Origin: Lichenibacterium ramalinae
GTDB lineage: Bacteria > Pseudomonadota > Alphaproteobacteria > Rhizobiales > Beijerinckiaceae
Length of the DNA stretch: 64,000 bases
NCBI RefSeq assembly: GCF_004137085.1
Contig: NZ_QYBC01000013.1
Span: forward strand, 62,001-126,000
Direction of reading: 5' to 3'
A program made the position numbers and the translations under genes. Positions 17,416-26,112 of the stretch are shown here, piece after piece. Positions within the stretch are counted from its first letter, which is position 1, and each line of letters starts with the position of its first letter. Below the pieces are notes generated by a model that saw only the letters and a list, made by a program, of their open reading frames with translations, was not told the DNA's origin and made no database searches.

Positions 17416-19270
17416 GCTTGGTCTTCCGCACCATGTTGGACAGGTTGCCCCACAGCTCCACCTTGGCGCCCGCCTTCTTGGCGATCAGGTACTGCTGCAC
17501 CACCGACAGGGTGTTGTTCCAGGTCCAGTATATCACCAGCCCCGACGGGAAGGTGCCGAGCATGAAGGTGAAGATCACCGGCATCCAGGAGAACATGGTC
17601 TTCTGGACCGGGTCCGGCGGCTCGGGGTTCATCTTCATCTGCAGGAACATGGAGAAGCCCATGATCACCGGCCAGATGCCGATGGTGAGGAAGTGGCCGA
17701 TGAGCGGCACGGCGCCGGGATCGTAGGGCAGCACGCCGGCGAAATTGAAGATGGAGGTCGGATCGGGCGCCGACAGGTCGTGGATCCAGCCGAAGAAGGG
17801 CGCGTGGCGCATCTCGATGGTGATGAAGATCACCTTGTAGAGCGCGAAGAACACCGGGATCTGGATGACCATCGGCAGACAGCCCGCCACCGGGTTCACC
17901 TTCTGCTCCCGGTAGAGCTTCATGGTGGCTTCCTGCTGCTTCTGCTTGTCGTCGGGAAAGCGCTCCTTCAGGGCCGCCAGCTGCGGCTGCAGCTGCTTCA
18001 TCTTGGCCATCGACATGTAGGACTTGTTTGCCAGGGGGAAGAAGATCCCCTTGATCAGCACCGTCACGATCAGGATCGCCACACCGAAGTTGCCGGTGAG
18101 CTTGTAGAACCAGTCGAGGACCTGGAACAGCGGCTTGGTGATGAAGTAGAACCAACCCCAGTCGATGAGGTTGCCGAAGTTCCGGATGCCGTAGTCCTTC
18201 TCGTATTTGTTGAGGACGGCCGTCACCTTGGCGCCGGCGAAGACCCGGGTGGTGACGTCGGTGCTGGCGCCCGGCGCGACGGTGCGGGCCGGCAGCAGGG
18301 CGTCGGTCTGGTAGTCGCGGTTGGCATTGTCGGCGAAGGACGAGAAGCGGCCCTTGTAGGGCAGATCCTGCTGGGGAGCGATCACGCCCGCCCAGTACTT
18401 GTCGGTGATGCCGAGCCAGCCGCCGGTGCCGTCGAGCGTGCGCGAGTTGCCCGTCTCCTTGTCCATGGCGGCATAGGTGATGTCGGTCTCGCGGTTGTCG
18501 CCGATCTCGCCGACGAGACCCTCGTGCAGGACCGAATAGTTCGACGTCACCGGCGTGCCGTGGCGCGAGATGAGGGCGTAGGGCAGCAGGTTGACGGGGG
18601 CGGTGCCGGAATTCGTCACCGAATCCTTCACGGTGAACATGTACTGGCTGTCGACCGAGATGGCCCTGTGGAACAGGAGGCCCTGGCCGTTGTCCCAAGT
18701 GAGGGTCACGGGCTTGTCGGGCGTCAGCCGGTCGCCGTCGGCAGTCCAGACCGTGGAGGGACCCGGCATGGCGGCCGTCTCGCCAGAGGCCGCCACGAAG
18801 CCCGTCTCGGCGTAATAGGGATGGGGGGCGTTCGAGGGCGAGAACAGCTCGATGATCGGGCTCTGCCGGTCGGTGGTCTCGTGGTAGTCCTTGAGGGCGA
18901 CGTCGTCGATGCGTCCGCCCTTGAGGTCCACCGATCCCGCGATGGCGGGCGTGTCGATCACGACGTGGGGGTTGGCGGCGACGGCGGCGGCCCGGGTCTT
19001 CTGCACCTCGACGGGCGCCATGCCGGCGGCGGGCTGCGAGGCGGCGCCGTTCGGCGGGGAGGCCGCGGGCTGCTGCGCCAGTTCGCGCGACGCCTGGGCA
19101 TCCTTCTCCGTCACCGGCGTCGCGGCGCCCGGCACCGGCGTGGCGGCGGTCTGCTGCTGCAGCTGGCGCTGCTTCTGCATCTGGGGATAGCCGTAGAAGA
19201 AATTCCAGCCGATGATCACCAGGATGGACAGGGCGATCGCGACATAGACGTTCTTGTGTTCATCTTTCAT
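17408..19270 (-). CDS. yidC: Membrane protein insertase YidC/OxaA
   Basis: A 620-residue insertase. An N-terminal membrane anchor (VYVAIALSILVIIGWNFFYG) is followed by an Ala/Gln/Pro-rich linker, a large periplasmic beta domain (about 110-360) and the conserved Oxa1 region (about 370-590). That region starts DWGWFYFITKPLFQVLDWFY and contains ILIVTVLIKGIFFPLANKSYMSMAKMKQLQPQ, the cytoplasmic coiled hairpin, and NPVAGCLPMVIQIPVFFALYKV. It inserts inner-membrane proteins alone or with SecYEG. The C-terminal tail is basic. It lies downstream of rpmH and rnpA. Confidence 0.98.
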   Translation of the reverse strand: MKDEHKNVYVAIALSILVIIGWNFFYGYPQMQKQRQLQQQTAATPVPGAATPVTEKDAQASRELAQQPAASPPNGAASQPAAGMAPVEVQKTRAAAVAANPHVVIDTPAIAGSVDLKGGRIDDVALKDYHETTDRQSPIIELFSPSNAPHPYYAETGFVAASGETAAMPGPSTVWTADGDRLTPDKPVTLTWDNGQGLLFHRAISVDSQYMFTVKDSVTNSGTAPVNLLPYALISRHGTPVTSNYSVLHEGLVGEIGDNRETDITYAAMDKETGNSRTLDGTGGWLGITDKYWAGVIAPQQDLPYKGRFSSFADNANRDYQTDALLPARTVAPGASTDVTTRVFAGAKVTAVLNKYEKDYGIRNFGNLIDWGWFYFITKPLFQVLDWFYKLTGNFGVAILIVTVLIKGIFFPLANKSYMSMAKMKQLQPQLAALKERFPDDKQKQQEATMKLYREQKVNPVAGCLPMVIQIPVFFALYKVIFITIEMRHAPFFGWIHDLSAPDPTSIFNFAGVLPYDPGAVPLIGHFLTIGIWPVIMGFSMFLQMKMNPEPPDPVQKTMFSWMPVIFTFMLGTFPSGLVIYWTWNNTLSVVQQYLIAKKAGAKVELWGNLSNMVRKTKRV

Positions 19271-19341
19271 GGTGCGTCACGCTGCCTGGGTCCGGACTGC
19301 CGACGCGCCCGACGGGACGGCGAGGCTCCGCGAAGAGATGG

Positions 19342-19863
19342 TCATGGATGGGGGGTGTAAGACCCGGCCTCGCCCCCGCGCCCGGCGCCGGGCTTGCGGC
19401 GCGGCCCGGAGCCGCCCCGCGCGCGACCCTTGCCGGCATCCCGGCCCTTGGCGGCATCGGCCAGGCAGCGCCTGACCTCGCCCAACAGGGCCGCGAAGGG
19501 CGCGGCGAGCGCGTCGCGGCGGGCGACGATCACGTAGTCGTGGTCCGGCAGGGCTGCGAGGCCGGGGGCGCGCAGCGCTTCCCGGAAGCGCCGCTTGATC
19601 CGGTTGCGCTCGACCGCATTGCCGGCCTTCTTGGTCACCGTCAGGCCGACGCGGGCCCCGGTCTCGGGAGACGCGTCTCCGTCCCGGCGGCGGTAGACCT
19701 GCAGGCTGAGCGAGCGGGAATGAACCCGCCCCCCCGATGCGGCCCGGAGGAAATCCGGGCGTACCTTGAGCCTCGCCGGGACCGGAGACCCGACGTTGCG
19801 GCTCGGCTGCCCTTCGACGACACCGGGAACGTCGTCCCCGGGCCGCGCCGGAAGGGCATCCAT
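19342..19863 (-). CDS. rnpA: Ribonuclease P protein component
   Basis: A 173-residue RNase P protein, longer than the usual 115-130 residues. The core is RLKVRPDFLRAASGG, VGLTVTKKAGNAVERNRIKRRFREALR (the basic RNR signature) and DYVIVARRDALAAPFAALLGEVRRCL. Both the 27-residue N-terminal leader and the Gly/Arg/Lys-rich tail after residue 145 are extra; the tail may bind RNA. It starts 10 bp after the rpmH stop, so the two are cotranscribed. A shorter start inside the leader is possible. Confidence 0.95.
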   Translation of the reverse strand: MDALPARPGDDVPGVVEGQPSRNVGSPVPARLKVRPDFLRAASGGRVHSRSLSLQVYRRRDGDASPETGARVGLTVTKKAGNAVERNRIKRRFREALRAPGLAALPDHDYVIVARRDALAAPFAALLGEVRRCLADAAKGRDAGKGRARGGSGPRRKPGAGRGGEAGSYTPHP

Positions 19864-19873
19864 TCACAAGCTC

Positions 19874-20008
19874 TCAGGCCGAGAGGCGCTTGCGGCCGCG
19901 GGCGCGACGAGCGGCGATGATCTTGCGGCCACCGACGGTGGCCATGCGAGCCCGGAAGCCGTGGCGGCGCTTGCGCACGATCTTGCTGGGTTGATAGGTC
20001 CGCTTCAC
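19874..20008 (-). CDS. rpmH: Ribosomal protein bL34
   Basis: This 44-residue gene reads (GTG)[17 protein letters not shown], continues with [24 protein letters not shown], and is an unmistakable L34. It starts with GTG at 20008, with GGAG 7 nt upstream, and is followed 10 bp later by rnpA. The protein sits at the exit region of the large subunit. Confidence 0.97.
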   Translation of the reverse strand: MKRTYQPSKIVRKRRHGFRARMATVGGRKIIAARRARGRKRLSA

Positions 20009-20160
20009 TGTCCTGCTCCGTTTTCACCGCGGGGCACCTCGCGCCCTCTCGGCGTGGAACGGCGACCCTCTCGTTCGATAGCGATTCCGCGCCGCGTCGA
20101 AACGCGCCGAAAGCCTGCGGCAGCGTTGCGCCGACAGGCTCGAAATTCGTGGCGCATATA

Positions 20161-20259
20161 AGGGTCGCGCTCCCGCGAAGTCAATCAAAGCCGGAAGGGT
20201 CGCGCCCAAAGGGGGAAGGGTCGCGCCCAAAGCCCGAAGGGTCGCGCCGCGGATCCTCG
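20161..20259. repeat. 21-bp tandem repeats upstream of rpmH
   Basis: The decamer AGGGTCGCGC-like core occurs at 20161, 20196, 20217 and 20238. The last three are spaced exactly 21 bp with a unit close to GAAGGGTCGCGCCCAAAGCC. They lie between the small glycine-zipper gene and the rpmH promoter region. The 21-bp period is two helical turns, which would suit a regulator array, but slippage expansion is equally possible. Confidence 0.65.
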
Positions 20260-20284
20260 GGACCGCGCGGCGCGACCCGCGCCA

Positions 20285-20536
20285 TCACCGGACGGCGGGA
20301 GCGATGGTGGGGGCGACGGCCGGCACCATCGGCCGGGCGGCCGGCGTGACGGTCCTGCGATTGGCGAGGGCGCGGCCGGCGGCGCAGCCACCCACGGCGC
20401 CCAGGATGCCGTGGCCCACGGCATGGCCGGCGAGGCCGCCCACGAGCGCGCCCTTGATGCAGCCCTTGGCCTCGGCGGCCGCGGGCGCAGCCAGGAGGGC
20501 GCCGGCGCACAGCGCCGAAACGATCAGTCCACGCAT
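20285..20536 (-). CDS. Small secreted glycine-zipper protein
   Basis: An 83-residue protein with a signal peptide (MRGLIVSALCAGALLAAPAAAEA) and a mature region dominated by a Gly/Ala zipper: GALVGGLAGHAVGHGILGAVGGCAAGRAL with two cysteines. A Pro/Ala/Val tail follows. Such glycine-zipper proteins sit in or under the outer membrane and are often stress-linked; the exact role is unknown. I set the ATG at 20536, where the signal peptide begins. The much longer frame upstream is antisense shadow of other DNA. Confidence 0.75.
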   Translation of the reverse strand: MRGLIVSALCAGALLAAPAAAEAKGCIKGALVGGLAGHAVGHGILGAVGGCAAGRALANRRTVTPAARPMVPAVAPTIAPAVR

Positions 20537-20733
20537 GTCAGTGTCCTCGGTCGTCACGCCCGAATCGGGCGGCGCACCCCAGCGGCGCGCGTCCACCAGA
20601 TTGGACGCGCTACCAGGGGGCGCAAGTGGCGCCGCGGATGAAGGTTTCTTCACATGCCCCACCGTCCCCGCCGGAGCGGGGGAGGACGGCATCGTCAGGG
20701 GCCGGCGGCCCCGCGCCCGGGCGGGGCCGGGCG

Positions 20734-21531
20734 TCAGGCGGCCTTGGCGGTGCCCGTCACGGTCGCGTCGAAGCCGTGCAGCACGGCCGGGCGGCCGGAG
20801 CGGGCCACCAGCACGCAGCCTTGCGGGACTTCGCTCCACTGCGTGCGGTCCCCGTCGAGCGGCTCCGACACGACGACGAGGTTGCCGTGGTTCTGGCGCC
20901 AATACAGCGTCGGGGCGCGGCCGTCCGACGCCCAGCGAAAGGCGTAGAGGTCCCGGCCATCGGTCAGGCAGGCGGTGAAGCGCAACGCTTCGCGCAGGCC
21001 CGCCTTCAGCATCAGCCCGTGCACGGCGTGGAGCGTCGCCGCCATGCCGCCGATCGGGTCGGCGGCGAGGCCGTGGGCGAAGGCGGCGAGGAACAGCGCC
21101 TCCGAGTCCGTGGTGCCGGAGCGGTGGTGGTAGAGGTCGTCCGGGATCATCGCCTCGACCCGGCGCTTGATGGCGCAGAACTGGCCGATCTGGCCGTTGT
21201 GCATGAACATCAGCCGCCCCACCGTGAAGGGGTGGCAGTTGGCGCGCGCGATGGCGGGCCCGGTCGACGCCCGCACGTGGGCGAAGAACACCGACGCCTT
21301 CACCTGGTGGCACAGGTTGCGCAGGTTCTCGTCCGACCAGGCGGGCCGCACCTCCCGGTACACGCCGGGGCGGTCGCGGTCGCCGTACCAGCCGATGCCG
21401 AAGCCGTCGCCGTTGGTCACCACCTTGGCCTCGACGGAGCACAGCGACTGCGCGATCAGCGAGTGGGCGGGCTCGGCCACGAGGGCGTCGAGGAAGGTGG
21501 GTTCACCCTGGTAGGCGATCCATCGGCACAT
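20734..21531 (-). CDS. Class II glutamine amidotransferase (YafJ/EgtC type)
   Basis: A 265-residue Ntn-hydrolase-type amidotransferase domain. I start it at the ATG 21531, giving MCRWIAYQGEPTFL with the catalytic Cys2 exposed after Met removal; a start 9 bp earlier would bury it. Other landmarks are NGDGFGIGWYGDR, VFFAHVRASTGPAI, NCHPFTVGRLMFMHNGQI and SGTTDSEALF. Stand-alone proteins of this type hydrolyse gamma-glutamyl amide bonds; EgtC acts in ergothioneine synthesis, but no other egt gene is here. It sits upstream of nothing obvious and 61 bp after cobB, and may belong to the same transcript. Confidence 0.88.
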   Translation of the reverse strand: MCRWIAYQGEPTFLDALVAEPAHSLIAQSLCSVEAKVVTNGDGFGIGWYGDRDRPGVYREVRPAWSDENLRNLCHQVKASVFFAHVRASTGPAIARANCHPFTVGRLMFMHNGQIGQFCAIKRRVEAMIPDDLYHHRSGTTDSEALFLAAFAHGLAADPIGGMAATLHAVHGLMLKAGLREALRFTACLTDGRDLYAFRWASDGRAPTLYWRQNHGNLVVVSEPLDGDRTQWSEVPQGCVLVARSGRPAVLHGFDATVTGTAKAA

Positions 21532-21592
21532 GCGGAACACCTCGCGGCGCGATCGGGACTGGCTCGGTTCCCCTAGGATCGCGCCGCGAAAA

Positions 21593-22960
21593 TTAACAGG
21601 GCCTTAAACATGACGGAAGTTTTAACGACCCGTGACGTTCCGCCAACGCGTGGAAGAACGTGCCTGTGACATTTGCGCGACGGCTGCCGGCCGGTGCCGG
21701 CACGGCACCGTAGGCGTCGGTAGCCATCGCCAGGGGGTCGTCGCCGCCGCGGTCCAGCACCGTGGCGTAGTGGAACTCGTGGCCGCGCAGGCGCGTGCCG
21801 GCGGGGCCCAGCCCCGACGACACCAGGGTGGTGGCGTCGCGGTAGCCGAGGTTGAGCTTGCGCCGGGCGAAGCTCGTCTCGACGCCGAGCAACCCCGCCA
21901 TGGCGTGGCGCGCGCCTTCGCCGTCCACCAGCCCCTGCCCCAGCACCATGTAGCCGCCGCACTCGCCGTGGACCGGATGGGCGCCGGCGAAGGCCCGCAG
22001 GCCGGCGAGGAAGCGCGCCGCCGCCGCGATGCGGCCGGCCTGCAGCTCCGGGTAGCCGCCCGGCAGCCAGCAGGCGTCGCAACCCGCCGGCGGCGCCTCG
22101 TCGGCCAGGGGCGAGAAGAAGGCGAGTTCCGCCCCGGCGGCGCGCCATCCGTCGAGCACGTGCGGGTAGAGGAACGAGAACGCCGCGTCGCGCGCCACCG
22201 CGATCCGCTGACCGGGCGGGCGGAGCGGAACACCGGCGTCCCCTCCGGCGGGCGGGCCCCCGGCCGCAACGTCGGCGGGAAGGCCCGCCACCGCCATCAG
22301 GGCGTCGAGGTCGACGTGTTCGGCCACGACGTCGGCGGCCGCCTCCACCCGCGGCTCGAGGTCGCCGGTTTCGCCGGCCTGCACGAGGCCGAGGTGGCGT
22401 TCGGGCAGCGCCAGCCGCTCGGTGCGGGGCACCGAACCCAGCACCGGCAGGCCGACCCGCGCCACCGCGTCGGCGACGAGGCGCCGGTGCCGCTCGCTGG
22501 CGATGCGGTTGAGGATGACGCCGGCGACCCGGATGCGCGGGTCGTAGGCGGCGCAGCCCGCCAGCAGCGCGGCGGCCGATTGCGACTGGCCCGAACAATC
22601 GTGCACCATGACGACCGGCCAGCCCGCCAATGCGGCGACGTCGGCCGAGGAGCCGCCGCTGCCGTCGTCGGCCGGCACGCCGTCGAAGAGCCCCATGGAG
22701 CCCTCGCAGACCACGAGGTCGGCGTCGTCCGCCGCGGCGAGCCGCCGCAGCAGGTCCGGCGGCATGGACCAGCTGTCGAGGTTGTAGCTCGGCCGCCCCG
22801 TCACGGCGGCGTGGAAGGCGGGGTCGATGTAGTCGGGGCCGTTCTTGCGCCCGGCGACCCGCAAGCCGCGGCGGGCGAGCGCGCGCATCAGCCCGAGCGT
22901 CAGCACCGTCTTGCCCGAGCCCGAGCGGGTCGCGGCGATCATCAGGCCCGGGGCGCTCAC
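21593..22960 (-). CDS. cobB: Cobyrinate/hydrogenobyrinate a,c-diamide synthase
   Basis: A 455-residue two-domain enzyme. The N-terminal dethiobiotin-synthetase-like ATPase domain has LMIAATRSGSGKTVLTLGLMRAL and CEGSMGLFDG. The C-terminal class I glutaminase domain contains WLPGGYPELQAG, the nucleophile loop HGECGGYMVLG and GHEFHYATVL. It amidates the a and c side chains using glutamine and ATP. The start is GTG 22960, overlapping the cobA stop as GTGA. The arrangement with cobA and the late-insertion CobN implies that hydrogenobyrinate is the substrate. Confidence 0.95.
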   Translation of the reverse strand: MSAPGLMIAATRSGSGKTVLTLGLMRALARRGLRVAGRKNGPDYIDPAFHAAVTGRPSYNLDSWSMPPDLLRRLAAADDADLVVCEGSMGLFDGVPADDGSGGSSADVAALAGWPVVMVHDCSGQSQSAAALLAGCAAYDPRIRVAGVILNRIASERHRRLVADAVARVGLPVLGSVPRTERLALPERHLGLVQAGETGDLEPRVEAAADVVAEHVDLDALMAVAGLPADVAAGGPPAGGDAGVPLRPPGQRIAVARDAAFSFLYPHVLDGWRAAGAELAFFSPLADEAPPAGCDACWLPGGYPELQAGRIAAAARFLAGLRAFAGAHPVHGECGGYMVLGQGLVDGEGARHAMAGLLGVETSFARRKLNLGYRDATTLVSSGLGPAGTRLRGHEFHYATVLDRGGDDPLAMATDAYGAVPAPAGSRRANVTGTFFHALAERHGSLKLPSCLRPC

Positions 22961-23769
22961 GCGGGCAGGCCCGTCATGCCGCCGACGAGCAGCGCCCGCA
23001 GCGCCACGATGGACCCCACCGCCACGATGGCGGGGGACCTGAACCCGTCCCGGTCGGCCGCCGCCCGGGCCTCGGCCAGCGTCGTCACCAGCACGCGCTG
23101 GCGCGGCGTGGTGGCGTCCGACACGATGGCGACGGGCGTGTCGGGGGCGAGCCCGCCCGCGACGAGGTCGGCCGCGATGTCGTCGAGATGGGTCATCGCC
23201 ATGTAGAGGATCAGCGGCAGGCCGGTGCGGGCGATCGAGGCCCAGTCGCGCGGCGCGTCCGCCTTGGCGAGGTGGCCCGTCATCAGGATGACGCCCGTGT
23301 TGGTGTCGCGCGTCGTGGCCGGGATGCCGGCATAGGCGAGGCCGCCGATGCCGGCCGTGACGCCCGGCACGATGCGGAACGGCACGCCGGCGCGGGTGAG
23401 GTCGAGCGCCTCCTCGCCGCCGCGGCCGAAGACGAAGGGGTCGCCGCCCTTCAGCCGCAGCACGCGCTTGCCGGCCCGCGCGAGCTCGATCAGCCGGTCG
23501 GTGATGTCGCCCTGCTTGGGCGACAGCTTGCCGCCCCGCTTGCCGGCGAATTCCCGCGCCGCCTCCGGCCCGGCGAAGCCCATGACGGCCTCGGACACCA
23601 GGGCGTCGTAGACGATGGCGTCGGCGCTGCGCAGCGCGTGCAGGGCATGCAGCGTCAGCAGGCCGGGGTCCCCCGGCCCGGCGCCGCAGAGCCACACGGT
23701 GCCGGGCGCGAAACGCGGCAGGGCGCCGGCGGCGTCGAGGGTGGCGAGCGGGTCGTTCACGGCCGGCAA
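22957..23769 (-). CDS. cobA: Uroporphyrinogen-III C-methyltransferase
   Basis: A 270-residue SUMT that makes precorrin-2, the branch point to cobalamin and siroheme. Family motifs: VWLCGAGPGDPGLLTLHAL at 27-45, ADAIVYDALVS, VLRLKGGDPFVFGRGGEEA, VPGVTAGIGGLAYAGIP and TTPRQRVLVTTL. It lacks the CysG dehydrogenase/chelatase half. It reads divergently from cbiD with only 47 bp between starts and leads the cobA-cobB pair. Confidence 0.96.
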   Translation of the reverse strand: MPAVNDPLATLDAAGALPRFAPGTVWLCGAGPGDPGLLTLHALHALRSADAIVYDALVSEAVMGFAGPEAAREFAGKRGGKLSPKQGDITDRLIELARAGKRVLRLKGGDPFVFGRGGEEALDLTRAGVPFRIVPGVTAGIGGLAYAGIPATTRDTNTGVILMTGHLAKADAPRDWASIARTGLPLILYMAMTHLDDIAADLVAGGLAPDTPVAIVSDATTPRQRVLVTTLAEARAAADRDGFRSPAIVAVGSIVALRALLVGGMTGLPA

Positions 23770-23816
23770 TGCGTTTTCCTTTGTGCGGGCGCTTCGGCAC
23801 CATACATCATGAGGCG

Positions 23817-24890
23817 ATGACCGACCCCACCCTCCGCCGCGGCTGGACCACGGGCGCCTGCGCCACGGCGGCGGCGCGCGCCGCCTTCGCGGCGTTGCAC
23901 GGCGCGGGCCACCCCGACCCCGTGGAGATCGCGCTGCCGGGCGGGGCGCGCGTCGCCTTCGCGCTGGCGCTCGGCGAGGTCGGCGACGGCTGGGCCCGGG
24001 CCGGGATCGTCAAGGACGCGGGCGACGACCCGGACGTGACGCACGGGGCGCTCGTGGTCGCAACCGTGCGGCCCGCGCCGGCCGGCGCCGGCGTCGTCTT
24101 CCGGGCCGGCGAGGGCGTCGGCACGGTGACGCGGCCCGGCCTGCCCATCCCCCCCGGCGAGCCCGCCATCAACCCCGTGCCCCGCGCCATGATCCGGGCC
24201 GCCATCGCGGAAGCCGCGGAGCTGCTGGGTGTGGCGCCCGACGCCGACGTGGAACTCGCCGTCCCGGGCGGGGCGCTTCTCGCCGAGCGCACGCTGAACG
24301 GCCGGCTCGGCATCGTGGGCGGCCTGTCGATCCTCGGCACGACCGGCATCGTGGTGCCCTACAGCTGCGCGGCCTGGATCGACACGATCCACCGCGGCAT
24401 CGACGTGGCGCGGGCGCTGGGGCTCGGCCATGTCGCGGGCGCCACCGGCAACACGTCGGAGGTCGCCGTCAGGGCGCTGCACGGCCTCGCCGAGCCGGCG
24501 CTGATCGACATGGGCGACTTCGTCGGCGGCATGCTGAAATACCTGCGCCGCCACCCCGTCGCGCGCGTCACGGTGGCGGGGGGCGTCGCCAAGATGACCA
24601 AGCTGGCCCAGGGCCTGCTCGACCTCCACTCGAAGCGCGGCGAGGTGGATCGCGGCTTCCTGGCCGGGCGCGCCCGCGCCGCCGGGGGCGGCCCGGCCCT
24701 GGCGCAGGCCATCCTCGCCAGCAACACCGCCGCCGAAGCCTTCGGCCTCGCGGAAGCCGAGGGTGTCGCGCTCGGCGCCGAGATCGCCGGGGCGGCGCTC
24801 GCCACGGCCGCGGCCTGCCTCGGCCGGAGCGAAGGCCTCGACGTCGCGCTGTTCGACCGCACGGGCCGGCTGGTGGCGCGGGCGGGCTGA
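23817..24890 (+). CDS. cbiD: CbiD-type precorrin C1-methyltransferase
   Basis: A 357-residue CbiD. The start is the ATG at 23817 with GAGG 4 nt upstream, giving MTDPTLRRGWTTGACATAAA, the family N-terminal signature. Other landmarks are NPVPRAMIRAAIAEAA, TLNGRLGIVGGLSILGTTGIVVPYS and RVTVAGGVAKMTKLAQGLLDLHS. CbiD is the C1-methyltransferase of the anaerobic pathway (cobalt-precorrin-5B). Here it is embedded among oxygen-pathway (Cob) enzymes and no CobF is visible, so it probably fills the CobF step. It runs divergent from cobA and ends 5 bp from the cobM stop. Confidence 0.93.
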   Translation: MTDPTLRRGWTTGACATAAARAAFAALHGAGHPDPVEIALPGGARVAFALALGEVGDGWARAGIVKDAGDDPDVTHGALVVATVRPAPAGAGVVFRAGEGVGTVTRPGLPIPPGEPAINPVPRAMIRAAIAEAAELLGVAPDADVELAVPGGALLAERTLNGRLGIVGGLSILGTTGIVVPYSCAAWIDTIHRGIDVARALGLGHVAGATGNTSEVAVRALHGLAEPALIDMGDFVGGMLKYLRRHPVARVTVAGGVAKMTKLAQGLLDLHSKRGEVDRGFLAGRARAAGGGPALAQAILASNTAAEAFGLAEAEGVALGAEIAGAALATAAACLGRSEGLDVALFDRTGRLVARAG

Positions 24891-24895
24891 CGGGC

Positions 24896-25660
24896 TCAAG
24901 GCCCGGTGCCCCCGCGGAAGCGGCGGTGGTAGTCGGCGTCGTAGAGGGCGCTGTCGCGGAAGTCCTCGGCCGTCAGGGCCCGGCCGACGAGGATCAGGGC
25001 GGTGCGCTCGGCCGGCTCGGTCGCCATCAGGCCCGCGATGGTGCCGAGCGTGCCGCGGACGATCCGCTGCTCGGGCCAGGAGGCCCGCACCACCACGGCG
25101 ACCGGCATGTCGGCGCCGTGCACCGGCAGCAGCTCAGCCACGACGCGGTCGAGCGCATGGATCGACAGGTGGAGCGCCAGGGTGGCGCCGGTGGCGGCGA
25201 AGGCCGCCAGCCGTTCGCCCTCCGGCATGGCGGAGGCGCGGCCCGACGTGCGGGTGAGCACGAGCGACTGCGCCACGCCCGGCAGCGTCAGCTCGGCGCC
25301 GAGCGCCGCCGCCGCCGCCGCGAAGGCGGGCACGCCCGGCGTCACCGTGACGGGGATGCCGAGCCCGCGCAGGCGGCGCAGCTGCTCGCCCATGGCGCTC
25401 CACACCGACAGGTCGCCAGAATGGAGCCGCGCCACGTCCATCCCGGCCGCGTGGGCCGCCGCGATCTCGGCCGGGATGGCGTCGAGGTCGAGCGGCGCCG
25501 TGTCGACGATGCGGGCGCCCGGCGGACAATGGTCGAGCAGCGCCCGCGGCACCAGCGAGCCCGCGAAGAGGCAGACGGGGCAGCGCGCCAGCAGATCGCG
25601 GCCCCGCAGCGTGATGAGGTCGGGCGCGCCGGGACCGGCGCCGATGAAGTGGACCGTCAT
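24896..25660 (-). CDS. cobM: Precorrin-4 C11-methyltransferase
   Basis: A 254-residue SAM-dependent methyltransferase with the start [20 protein letters not shown] and the motifs [29 protein letters not shown] and [17 protein letters not shown]. It methylates C11 of precorrin-4. GGAGGA lies just before the ATG at 25660, and its first bases overlap the cobE stop (ATGA). It is the last gene of the minus-strand group cobL-cobE-cobM and converges with cbiD. Confidence 0.95.
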   Translation of the reverse strand: MTVHFIGAGPGAPDLITLRGRDLLARCPVCLFAGSLVPRALLDHCPPGARIVDTAPLDLDAIPAEIAAAHAAGMDVARLHSGDLSVWSAMGEQLRRLRGLGIPVTVTPGVPAFAAAAAALGAELTLPGVAQSLVLTRTSGRASAMPEGERLAAFAATGATLALHLSIHALDRVVAELLPVHGADMPVAVVVRASWPEQRIVRGTLGTIAGLMATEPAERTALILVGRALTAEDFRDSALYDADYHRRFRGGTGP

Positions 25661-26112
25661 GGCTCCTCCCGGAACGCGATGGCGCAGGTGGCGGTATCGG
25701 ACGCGATGCGCGCCACGGCGAGCCGCGCCCCCGCCCCGGCGGCGGCGAGGGCGGAGGCTTCCGCGACCGACGGGATGCCGAGGCACGCGCGGGCGGCGGC
25801 GGACGCGACCGTGATGCGGTCATCGGGGTCGCGCAGCGACGCCTTGGGCAGGATGGCGACGGCGAGGCCGAGTCGGGCCGCGGCCTCGCGCAGCGCGGGC
25901 CGGTCCTTCTCGGCGATGGTGGCGAGCACGGCGGGCGCCCCGGCAAGGTCCGGGGGCAGCCGGGACAGGGCATGGTGGACGAGGGCGACGAGCGCCTCGG
26001 GGGTGGCGGCCTTGCGGAACCCCAGGCCGATGGCGAGGCGGAAAGGCCTTCTCCCCTCCGAGACGGGCGGGAGGAGGGCAGCGCCCGCCGGGTGTCGCGC
26101 GTCACCGCTCAC
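25657..26112 (-). CDS. cobE: CobE/CbiG C-terminal-domain protein
   Basis: A 151-residue protein matching CobE, the stand-alone version of the CbiG C-terminal domain: [38 protein letters not shown] and [18 protein letters not shown]. Its exact step in cobalamin synthesis is unsettled; in the anaerobic route CbiG opens the lactone and releases acetaldehyde before CbiD acts. The start is GTG 26112, overlapping the cobL stop (GTGA); its stop overlaps the cobM start (ATGA). Having it next to a CbiD-using cluster is suggestive. Confidence 0.88.
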   Translation of the reverse strand: MSGDARHPAGAALLPPVSEGRRPFRLAIGLGFRKAATPEALVALVHHALSRLPPDLAGAPAVLATIAEKDRPALREAAARLGLAVAILPKASLRDPDDRITVASAAARACLGIPSVAEASALAAAGAGARLAVARIASDTATCAIAFREEP

